A stretch of DNA of 64,000 nt from Centropus unirufus (Eukaryota > Chordata > Aves > Cuculiformes > Centropidae). The translations under genes were made by a program, and so were the position numbers. The notes under the pieces are model-generated. The model had not been told where the DNA came from. It worked only from the letters and a program-made list of their open reading frames with translations, and made no database searches. The stretch's first letter is position 1; every line of letters starts with the position of its first letter. Below, piece by piece: positions 35,981-47,600 of the stretch. Location of the stretch: assembly GCA_013397695.1 (NCBI GenBank), contig VYZI01000319.1, positions 415,495-479,494 of the forward strand, written 5' to 3'.

Positions 35981-38147
35981 GTTTTGACCCTAGCCCAGAA
36001 TCACAATGGCCAAGCTGAAGAAGAGGAAGTAACAAAGTACATGTCAGAGGGCAGCCTTCTGAGGGAGCTTTTGCAGAGACACACAGACTAACGTTGAGAT
36101 TTGTAGCCATGGCTAATTTACAGTTTGCTCGTGGTGTGTTTTAAGGAAGACAGTGACTGCTTCATATCTATTTTGTGTCTGAGAGCAGAAGGATGCAAAA
36201 TCGAATGACTGGCAACAGTTTGGTTTCCGCTTCTACCCTCTTTTCAGTGTCTTGTGTTTGACCCTGCAGGAACCCCAGGTTGTGTGGTGCTGAAACATTC
36301 CTTTAAATGGAGGTGAAGCTGGGTTCGGCACAAAGTCTCAACAATCAGGTTAGACTTGTAGAAATTAGCTAGTGGCTTCTCTTTCCTAAAAAAAAGAAAG
36401 GGAGGGAACACATCTGCTTTTCCACTGAAAAACTCTGACCGGATACCTACCATGTGCTTGTGGGATCTCCACGCAAAGGTTTTCTTCTTTAGGTGATCCG
36501 TTGTCCTACTGACTCATTGCTGACAGGGCTGACTGGAGGAGACACAGTTCCTAGATGGGGATTAAAGAAAGATAGGACAGGCTAAAGGAGAAGTGAATCA
36601 GATGGGGCTTAGGGAAATGGCAAGCATCCATTCTAGCCACAATTGCTTTATGGCTCTGGTATTATTATTTCTGCTCTGCCTCTCTGGGCTTTAGTAGGTA
36701 GGGTCAGTCAGAGCCAGAGGAAATCCCATACAGCACAGGTACAATACAGCAACATTGCCAATAAGCCAGAAGGTTTGCCTGGGGCCAAAGCAAGCAGAAA
36801 TAGACAAAGCCAGCAGCTTAAGAATTTGAACAAACTAAGAGTGCAGGGCCCTTTTTGGACTGAGGAAAATCTGGGTCCTCCAGTGGGAGAGCATGCATCT
36901 CTAGAAAGAGGTCCTCATCAAGTCTTCCTCTAGAGCTCTCTTCTGAGGATTGTAGTGCAGGGGGTGATGTGGTTCAGCAGTTGTAAAACATAATTAGAAA
37001 CTAGAATGATAATGAACCTAATGGGACAAATGCAGTGGAATGCCCGGGGAATCAAATTACTTTCTGATAAAATCGGTCTTGTAAAAAAGTTACAGAACTC
37101 ATTTCTAAAGCCATCTAAAGTCAACCTAAAGTATTTAATGGAGAAATATACTCATTCTGCTAAAATTGTATGTCAAGTATATATTGACTGTAATAGAACT
37201 TTTGTATAAATAAAGAAAAAAGGCTAATTCACATTTAAAATGATCCTTTAGGCTTATGACAGTTCTTGTGGCTGCTTAAAATTTCCTGTAGTTTCATGCT
37301 TGCTCCCCAAACTAGACAATATTAATGCATTCTACATTCATTTACTACACAGTCCCTCTAGCCCATATATACACATTATAATATTTGCAGGCAGAACATT
37401 CTGTTTAACTAGCAATCTAAAGTTTCACAGCTCGCCAAGAAAACAAAGGGATTTTGAGTAGCACAGATTAAAAAGAAGAAGAAATCCCAGCACTGCATAT
37501 TGTAAAACTTTACACTTTACAGCTGCCAGCTCTAATCCACAAGGAGACAGAATTCCTAGGCTCCTAGGAACATAGACCAGGCTATTTTTTAGCAAATACT
37601 CCTCTTGCTCCTTCAGAAAAGGAAGGAAAGGGAAGACAAGTCCCAAACCCCAGAAGAACCCCTTATACAGGGAGAACATAACATTGATGAGGAGTTATTT
37701 TCTCCTTGAGTGTGGAAGGATTGTGGTGATTCGATAAGATCTGTTAAGATTACATTTTGCTTGTTATTACAGTTGAAATATAACAGCTGAAATTTTACAC
37801 AGACTAAGTCACAGTAAGCCTGAGAGGATTTTCGCAATGTAGCATTTACATAAGATAAGGACATGGTGGTTTCTGGTTCTTTTTATCTGGAATACCTTCA
37901 TCTTAATATTATCACATTATCTTAAACCAGCTTTTTTTTCTGTAGGAAGCAGATGTCACAAGAGTTATTTTAATAACACAATTTCTTAGTGATTCTAATA
38001 AATAAACATCAGACAGAAACCAGAGGGCAGGTAAGATTCCTGAAGTTACAGCTAACTTGCACACATTCATAAACGCTTTCAATGCTGAGGGATGTTGGGA
38101 AGTACTTGCCATGCTAAGACTTTCACAAGGACAATTATGTCCTTTTC
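35981..38147. other. Non-coding DNA, nothing recognised
   Basis: No repeat family or exon recognised. A near-perfect 18-bp palindrome, TTCCTAGG-CT-CCTAGGAA, lies at 37553-37570. Confidence 0.4.
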
Positions 38148-38480
38148 GGGAAGGGAAGGGAAGGGAAGGGAAGGGAAGGGAAGGGAAGGGAAGGGAAGGG
38201 AAGGGAAGGGAAGGGAAGGGAAGGGAAGGGNNNNNNNNNNNNNNNNNNNNNNNNNNNNNNNNNNNNNNNNNNNNNNNNNNNNNNNNNNNNNNNNNNNNNN
38301 NNNNNNNNNNNNNNNNNNNNNNNNNNNNNNNNNNNNNNNNNNNNNNNNNNNNNNNNNNNNNNNNNNNNNNNNNNNNNNNNNNNNNNNNNNNNNNNNNNNN
38401 NNNNNNNNNNNNNNNNNNNNNNNNNNNNNNNNNNNNNNNNNNNNNNAGGGAAGGGAAGGGAAGGGAAGGGAAGGGAAGGG
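38148..38480. repeat. (AAGGG)n microsatellite interrupted by an assembly gap
   Basis: Perfect GGGAA pentamers run from 38148 to 38230 and resume from 38447 to 38480. Between them are 216 undetermined bases (38231-38446). No interruptions are seen in the sequenced parts, so the true length is unknown and may be much larger. Frames reading REGKG or PFPSL repeats across it are artefacts of the repeat and not genes. Confidence 0.98.
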
Positions 38481-41227
38481 CTGATCATTACAGCTCTGTG
38501 TAACTCTTTTTCATGTGTTTTTCTGCCTGTGTCTTGTTGATGAGAGAGAGAAAAGGGAGTAAAAACCCATAAGAAATACCAAAGAATCCAGTGAACATCA
38601 AATCTAAGGATAGAATAGGCTCAACCGTAGAGTTCTGAGGAAAAAAATGGATGAGTAGAGAGTAAAAAAAACCTTTTGAGCAAACCTGAGTGAGAGCATG
38701 CTTCTTGCTACTGGCTATTGTTTATAAAGAAATATCTGGATCCATCATGAGCTTGTTTTCCTAATGAAAATACCTCAGAAAAAAACCCTATTTCATCTAG
38801 CTACTCAAGGCAAGCTCAATAACAGTGTGAAGCCAGTCTTGTAACCCTTGCAGTTCATTAGACCTTGGAAAAAATATCAGTATTCTTGACAACACTAAAT
38901 AGGTGCATTAGGCAGGAAAGGGACTTATTTATCTATGTAGTCACTCGTTTAAAACTAGTGGCTCTTTATTAAAGTCTTCCTTGATTGCGTCTTTTAATTG
39001 CACCCTTCATTCTATGGGATGAACTTAGATCACTTCTCCAGTCCTCTGCAGAGGTAGAGAATCACAAAGATAGTAATTTATGTTTTCTATGTTTGTACTA
39101 AGTTTGCATGTACTACAGTGCTCCTGTTTCACACATATACTCTTTTCCTTTTGTACTATAAAACACTTCAGCAATATAGAATATATAAACCAAATTTCTT
39201 GTATTATGGAGGAACTCCATGAAGTCCCTGGGTATAGTCTCCTTTAATTTAGGTCCATATAGGTTGGTTGAGTGCTAGGCAAGTTTGCAAGTAGAATTAC
39301 AAGAGAGATACTTATATAACCACACTTAAAAATTACCATCTCTTCATCTGTGGTTTTCAACATGACTGTCACCTTATGACACTTTTTTCAATTAGGAAAG
39401 GGGGGAAAGAGTCATATGGAAATCTGCTTTTTCTCTGCAGTTCTTTTGGTCTGGGGCAAGCCCCAGGTAAATGGAAGTAGTAAACGCAAGGGAAACTGGT
39501 GTCTCGAAGTTAGGCTTGTATTAAGCTGCAGTTACTTGGTTTGACCAAGGGATAAGCACATGAAATGTAAGAGACTTGACCAGATAGTTCTGGTTTCCTT
39601 TTTGGCCTAACATCCTTTGAAATCAAGTCTTTTCATGGTGCTTTGGAGGTAGGTCATTAAAAAAGAGCAATCTCTTCACTGGGTGAACAGAAGGTGCCTG
39701 CTTCCTTTTATTATAGCAGCCCATATGGTGTGGCTGAAAAAAAGATGACTCAGCCATCAGGAAACCTGTTTATTCATAGGGCCAGCATTTGGTAAAAAAA
39801 AATTTTCTTTGTAGACAGTGAAAAAACCTACCAGCAATGTTGGAATGCAGTACTTTCCAAAAGTCAGATTTTTATACTGGCTGCATCTGTATCACTCTAA
39901 GAGAAGGTACGCTGCATTTAGTGAGCCCTAAAAAGAGGGAGCTAAAGTAATGTTTGAATCCTATGTCAAAGCCAGCTACTCAGTGACACGTATCTCCTAG
40001 CAATAGCAAAAACAAATCTAAAAGAGACCCAGTTTTCAAAAGACTTCACAGTATAGTTATGCTTTTCACATTTTAATCTTTTCTGACATGACAGAACATT
40101 CCTCCCTGCCATCACATTTCATCATTGAGTTCCTATGGCACGAAAACCGCATACAGAAGATGTCTTATCCTCTAGCTAAAATAATGGATAAAGGGGCTTA
40201 AGTTGGAATCTACTTAGATACTGAGGAAAGCTCCAGAGAATGTGTTCACTTTGAAATCAATTTGATAAGGAATTAAATGTGTTCTATACAAAGCATTTTT
40301 AACACATTGACTAGAGCTGTGAAGTTTTGGGAAAATATGCTTTTCTCGATGTTTGCCAGGCTTACTAGTTCAGCAAGAGCTGTTGAACACATCACTTTAA
40401 TAAATGACCACTTCTACTCAGCTCAATAAAAAAGAAAATCATTATTTCTCCATTTTTCTGTTGTATCTCAAATGCAAAAACCTATTCAATTTTAGAAGTT
40501 TTATTAATTTATAATAATGTTATTACTCTTGCTTGCTACATCTATTATTTACACCGGCTAACTAGATATCCTACACACTGTTGAAGTTTACAGCATGAAA
40601 AACAGCTGTCATTTGAGACACTTACAGTACTTTCAATGATGAAGAGCTAGAAGAAAAGAGGTGACACGCAAGCATGGTCAAAGGAAAGGAGACTGATACA
40701 CTTTTTCTCATTTATGCAGTCAATACAATTTAAGGGTTAATTTGTTTGCATAACAACTGTGTTTGCATATTTTTCAAATACAACCTCATTAAAAATATTT
40801 AAAATTTGTCACTATTCTTTGTTTCAGTTTCTTGATACTCAGACTGATGTCATAAAGCTGTATTTTAGAATTGATACTATTACCTATTTTTCACATTTTC
40901 AATAACAGGATATAAAATCCACTATGTATACATTCTGGAGAAGTTCAGTGTGACATGCCAAAAAGACAGGTGACTGTGGAAAGTAGGGCTTCACAGATGT
41001 CTCCCTGTTTAAAAATCTTCTATTAGGGTTTCCGGTATGTTAATATATCTTATTTTATTCTAGTGAAGTATGTTGCAATTCTAATTTCTTTTAAGTGTTC
41101 TTCATTAGGTTTTTGGCGGTCATGTGTTTTGTCTTTTCCTACAATTTTTGTTAGCCACCTGATAAACTTGCAGGTTACCACAATAACCTGTTCAGGTTCT
41201 GGATATGGAAATAGTCCTTGTTCATTC
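38481..41227. other. Non-coding DNA, nothing recognised
   Basis: AT-rich single-copy sequence without exon-like blocks, recognised repeats or RNA genes. Confidence 0.4.
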
Positions 41228-41634
41228 TAGGGCACCTCCTGTATAAGGACAGACTGAAAGGGTTGGGTTTATTCACTCTGGAGAAGAGAAGGACCTGGGT
41301 ATATCTTACAGCAGTCTTTCGATACTTAAAGGGGGGCCTAAAAGAAAGCTAGGGAGGGTAGGGATAGGATGAAGAGTAATAGTTTTAAGCTGAAAGAGGA
41401 GAGATTTAAGTTAAATATTTGGAAGAAAGTTTTCACTGTTAGAGTGTTGAGGCACTGGAACAGGTCACCCAGAGAAGTCATATATGACCCATTCCTGGAG
41501 GTGTTCAAGACCAGGTTGGATGAGGCTATGAGGAACCTCATGTAGTGGAATGCATCCCTGCCCATGGCAGGGGGGTAGAACTGGATGATCTTTAAGGTCC
41601 CTTCCAACACAAACCATTCTATGATGCTATGAGT
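41228..41634 (+). mobile_element. CR1 LINE 3'-end insertion, sense, best preserved copy
   Basis: About 400 bases co-linear with the avian CR1 end. Landmarks are GGGCACCTCCTGTATAAGGAC, then CTCTGGAGAAGAGAAGG, ACTTAAAGGGGG, GAGGCACTGGAACAGGT, CCTGCCCATGGCAGGGGGG and AAGGTCCCTTCCAACAC. The copy closes with the tail ATTCTATGATGCTATGAG. The tail with ATTCTATGAT-type units marks the true 3' end; the 5' end is truncated, as is usual for CR1. It covers the last few dozen ORF2 codons and the 3' UTR and carries small deletions, so it is inactive. Confidence 0.93.
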
Positions 41635-44600
41635 CATCATTTTTTTTCCACTTTTCCAAACTGGGCATGGGTAGTTTAAGACTAGTCAGGACAACCTCTT
41701 TTAAAAATTTCTTCTATCTTTGACTTCTTTTCCTCCTGTTCTCAACACTGTAGTGTTCTAACATTGTCAGCTTTACAACCATTTCAAGCATGGATGCCTT
41801 TTCCTCCTTTCTATTTCATCGTATATCATTTACAAATGCTTTGGAAGTGCTCAGTAAAGCTGCACAATATCCCATTTTTGAAGACTTATTGCATGCAGGT
41901 TCTCAAGCTGCATATGTTTTCTATGGATGCTTGAGTGCTTTATTACATCTCCCTCTCTTCCCTTTCCTTCTTTAGTTCACCTGTGGCCCAAACTGTCTTA
42001 TTCAATGCACTTCTGTTGGGCCTCATTACACTGACATTTGTATTTTTATGGATGTTTTCCTTTGATGTTGCCTGTGAGGTGAGTAGATTTCCTAATGAAA
42101 AGTACATCAAAGAGTTTTTTCTCTCTTTCACAGCTGTTTTTTGGAGAGATAAGGGGTAGATGTCTTGAAAATTAAATTTAAATTACTCATGAAAAGCGTA
42201 AGCTGCAGACTACTCATCTCAGTAGAAGTTCTAGCCAAAGAAAAAGACCAGCTGGAACAAAGACCCAGGATCAGCCTATGTGAGTAGGAAGACGGAAGGG
42301 GTTAGTGAGGCCCTTCCACAGCCAAAAGCTTTAGAAGGTGATTTTCACACCCACTTTCATAACCCTTCCCTACTTCCCTACCTCCTCCAGCCATCCCACC
42401 TTTTTCCCTTGGCTCTTTCCAGCCATCGTCAATTTTTTTCTCTATGAGCAGAAGCCAGCAAGCCTTGGCTGCATTTGCCCCTTCTGGTTGTCCTCACTCT
42501 GCCTTGGCTGATGTGTTTTATTGCCCCTGTGCAGTGCTGCCTCCATTCACAGCTCATCCCTTGCTTCTGGCTGCCCCTTTCTTCAGTTCCCCCTCCCTCC
42601 CTTTATCTTTGTCATGTGGTTAATTTTCATAACAGATTTTATTCTCATACACACAAACACTTCTCCGTGTTTCCCCTGGCAAAATAAAGGATTCACTGTG
42701 TGAATAAAAATGAATACCTGAATGTGTGTACATTAGAGAGAGTGAGAAGAGGACAAGTAAAGAGCAAGGAAAGCTAGAACAAGGCATGACAGAAGAAAAA
42801 GTTCCCCCTAAGTAAACGTATCCCTTTTCTGACTTCACTAAGCTAGTGTGCAGGAAGATAAGAGACACTGAAATAATTCAAACTGGGAAGCAATAGGAGA
42901 AAACCTCAATATGAGGGTGGAAATTCAGCGCTTTGTCACAGACATAGAGGACTAAGTCAGGAATTTATGTTAAGGGAGCATAAATTTAAAGGAATATTAC
43001 TGACGGTATATGAATATGGGAAATGGAATGTGATAAAGGCATTATTTACCAGCAAGAAAAATGTCTTTAATCTTTTGCCTTTGGACTCTGACCTTGCATG
43101 TAACACATCACAGAAAGATTAGCCATCTGAGAATATTTCTGCATAAAGAGTTTCAATAGCATTTTTGCAAGCATGTAATTATTATGGCCTGGAATATAAT
43201 TTTCAAAGGAAAGAAATGTCCAGGTGATCTAGATCCACCATTTACGCTTTATCAATAAACATATTGATTGCTCAACTGCAAATGACATACTAGGTAATAT
43301 TGTTGTGTTAAACTGCAAGTGTTCCACAAATCTGGAAACAGAATCATGGTAATGGGTAACTTTCCCAAAATCGGAGACTGAGAGACTTGCTAAAAATCTG
43401 TAAAAGTATTTTTTTTTTTTGAGGATCTACAGCAAATATGAGGTACATATTTGTTGTACTATACATTGCAGCAAATAACCTCAGTGAGAAATAATGGTTT
43501 AGAAATGCATGCAACTATTTTTGCATGTGAAAAATAAAGCTCTTCCACTTTAAATCTGCTTAAAATGAAGTTGGCAGTTCAGAGTATTATTGCATAAAAC
43601 AAGTTAGAGAATCCAATTATTTGGACAATCTCTCTAACTGTGTGTAAAAGCTTTGAATAGAGGGGTGCAAATCTTGGGCCATACTGACAAACGTGTCTTG
43701 CTCCATGTTCAGAAAGCTGCCACGATAGCATCAGCTACTAGTCTTAAGTTATGCAACTGCTCCTGATCGTACTGTTCTCCTTTGGGTCATATATGAGCAA
43801 GAGGCACTTCATCAATCTCCTGACATTCACGTGGATGTTGATTGGCTTTAGGAGACAGAGCTGTCGCTGAGGAAAGGGACCAAGCTGACACAGGCTGAGT
43901 TATGGTTTTGAAACGACAAAGCTTAGTTGCTTCAGGGTACTGATATGTGATAGAAGCACCTCAGCAATCATGCATTTGTACTGACAGTAGCATCAGGATA
44001 AAGAAAGAAATAACATATGATGGAAATCTCAGGTCAAATGCTGATCTAGCCTAACACATTTAAAGGAATAGCCTCCTGTGAAATGTTGGTGGCCCACAAA
44101 GACATGCATATGAAACGTGTAAATTAAAATACAAGCTTCAGATAATGGTTGAAATAGATCCCCAGAGGATCCCCTTTTCTAGAGCCAATTCTGTAAGAGG
44201 CAGCCTATAAAAAGGAGGTAAGAAACAGATCAGTTTTACGGTGGGGGTTGTGAACTGAACATCACCAATGGATGGGACTGTTGTGGACTTAGTGTTGTTT
44301 TAGGAGAATCCAGCACTAAACAACATTAGCAATGGCACAAGTGAACCCTATAAAACACATTTTACTGTTAAAGGCCTTGACACAAAGGGGAAGTAATTCC
44401 AGCTGTCCTGCTGGACCACATGAAAGCGATACGTGATAGCTAACTAAGATATTCATACCAGGTGCAAATGACAGATGCAACCAGAATGATGACAGATCAA
44501 GAGCTCTTGTAAATCTCATCAGGAGGGTCCATTTATTATGAGCTTCAGCACCTCCAGCTGTTTCACATCAGCAGGTCTGACCTAGTTGCTAGGTTAATAG

Positions 44601-47600
44601 ACCTTATAAATTTTCTGTGATTATGTTACTTCATCTTTATTTCAAACTCTTCGTTGTCAGGCTGATGAGCTACAGGAAAGACAGTTGAAAAGTTCCTTGA
44701 CACAGGCCTAATATCCACTCCCGTTTTGTTTTCTATTGACTGTTTTCAGACATTCCCTGAGACAAGCCTTTTCCAGTTGAGGAGCAGAACACTACACAGG
44801 TATATTGAACAACAGCAGGAAAGTAAAGCATATGCAGAACTGCGTTTACAACTTTGCATCCCTTTCCACATGGAATAGTGATCCTGGTGGGCAAGGAGCC
44901 AAATTTAGATAAACTGTATGAATCATCCTTTTCTGAACATGCTGAGAGTAGTCTGAGGCATGAATTCACATCTTAACCACTGAAGTTATATTACAGCCTG
45001 TGGAAGGCATTAGCTGTAAAGTGTGACTCCACAGTCACTTTCTCATAGTCTCCACAGGATGAGATTCCTCTGACCTGGGCCTGACCTAGATGGATACTCT
45101 TGTTTCTTTGCAGTCATCGTCAGAAATGACCAATTAATAATAATGCTGGCAAAGTCTAGTAAAGCAACTGATTTAGTGTGAAGTACAGAGTTGGGCTGAA
45201 AAATTAGTTTCTCAAATGATATTCATGTTATTATTATACCCATTATCTGATTATTACACATGACAGTATTTATATATAGTGAAACAAATGTGCTTTGTTC
45301 TCAGTGTTCAAGCCTGTTCTGTGTTCTCCGTTAAAAGCTTTAGTTATGGGAATAACCACGAAAAAACAAGGGCTGACACCACTCTGGACAATGCAGGCAG
45401 AGCTGACATGGATGGTGCAACTTAATGCTATGGCTCTGCACTGCAGTACCAGCCACAGCTGGATTATGCCCGGTGCAGAGCACCAGGTTTCTTTTGGCAC
45501 AAATTTGGGCTGGTATATCCCTAGGACTACAGAAAGTAGCTTTAAGGGCCCAGTGAGAATGACATAGCAAAGAAGCAGGAAAATAGGGCTCAGTGGCAGG
45601 TGGGATAACCACATTAGTCTCTGAAAATCTGTCCTTCAGCTACACAGAAGTGGCTTCACTGACTGTTGAAAAATAAAGGTTAGAAAACTAGGCTGCATCT
45701 CTAATGAATGTAAATTAGTATTCTTATTTATTTGGCAGTTTTGAACAAAGAAGTGTAAAAGTGAGCATGTGGTCTTGTATACATATGGCTGTAATGTGAA
45801 TAAATAATAAATGAAAGCAACTGCGATGCAAAACTGGTCCCTTATTGTAGTTTTATTCTAACCTCCTTTAAGTCTGGTGGTTCTTGACTAAGAAGTTTTT
45901 TGGGAGTTGGTGATGCACTGCTCTCAATGCTACTTCAGTTTCTGAGGTATTTAATTTAAATTTGACTTGCTTATCTCAACATTATGTTGCAGTGCTGTAT
46001 GTGATGTCAGTGGATATGCATACATCTTGGGTCTCCAACATTCATAGTCAGTTATAGTTTGTCAAGAAATTGTTGTAAGAGAATCCACAGTGAAAGGCCT
46101 GTCTTAAAAATTTCTTCTTTCATTTCTGTTTTATCTTGCACAAAAGGCAGCCTTATATTTTCAGCCTACATAGCTTCAGGCAAATCATGCAGTACAGAAT
46201 AATACTATTCTATTAAGAAAAGAATTGCAGTGAGAGGTACTGGAGAGCTCTGTAACCTCAGAGAGCATCAGAAAGTTAGTGCTTCACAGAGGCATTGTAA
46301 ACTTTCCCATTATCCAAGTATTGCAAAGTCACAGTTATACATCTGTAAGGAAACCTTATTATCCACTGAGTACCTGTCCAGGTTATTCAGGAAGGGCACA
46401 GGACCATAATCATATCTGTACTGAAACCTCAGAACTTGAGAGTGGATGTAAGCATATCAAGACCTGCATGTTTCTAACCATACTAGTAGCTGTAGTCCTG
46501 CTTCTGCTCCAACTTAAAGTCATCTTGCTCTAGGGAAACTTCTGCCCTCCTTTCTTTTCCAGTGACTTGAATATCTTGCTGGGGGGAAGGGGAGGGCAGG
46601 TGTCCAGTTGCCCTGCTGTTAAGCACTGGCTTTGTCTATCTACTGACTTTGGCCAGTTAGGGGCATGATCATTAGGAAACCAGTGGTGTGCTGAAAGGGA
46701 TTTGTGGACCATGTCTGTTCAGACTTACTGCTAAGGGGATTTGGTGCTACCATTAAAACTGACTCAAAACCAGCCTGGACAAAAAAAACACTGTGACAAA
46801 CTGCAACCACTGTAGACACTGTGTGGAAAAGTGGGGAGATGTTTCATCCAGTTTCACCCTAGAACAATAGATAACTTCGTGTAGCTCTCTTCCAAATGAC
46901 TTGTAGCTCTTTGCTGTTTCTGTCCCTGGCAGGTAGGCCTTAGCCTTGATAGGTTTCCCTCTTAAGACTTTGCTTTTTTGTTTCTTATAACTAGACTCTA
47001 GACCACACCATGAGTTTGCAGTGGGTTATCCTCTTTCTTTTCCATTTGTCTATTCTTCCTTGTCCCCATTTCCCAAAGCCCTCTGAGTAGCATTCTGAAT
47101 GTAAGGTTTTACACACTTTAGTTTGCTCATTACTGGATTTACACAGTGTTTCTCACTTGCAGCCTTCTGAAGCCACGCCAGTTAAACCTTATGCATTGTA
47201 TTATGGACCATAATAAATTAATAAGACGATGCTTTGATTGACCATTATTTTAGTTAACATTGTATAAAGGTTTAATCTGGCAGGAAAATACTCGTGATTA
47301 ATTCATTGTCACTACAAGCCCCTTAGGCTTGTTCTGGACTTATCTCCCTGCCTCAGACAAGAAGACATTGTAGAAGGACAGAAAATACCAGGTTCTGAAG
47401 TGAGAACTGCTCTGAGAACTTTCACTGTGACACACAGGCCCTCTTTGTGGTTGAGGTGTCAGGCTGGTGTAGCATATATTTCACTGAGGAAGACCAGGTG
47501 CTCGTTCCACAAGAGGTTGACTACAACTGTGAAGATCTTTGCATCTTTACAACCACATTTTTTCTATCCTTCCTACAGTACCTGCAATACCTCCTCCACA

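Noticed and set aside
38057..38503. Open frames of REGKG or PFPSL repeats across the microsatellite
   Set aside because: They are simple translations of AAGGG pentamers and run through undetermined bases, so they are not genes.
42355..42600. Pyrimidine-rich stretch resembling an extended splice tract
   Set aside because: No open, splice-bounded frame follows. It is treated as compositional.
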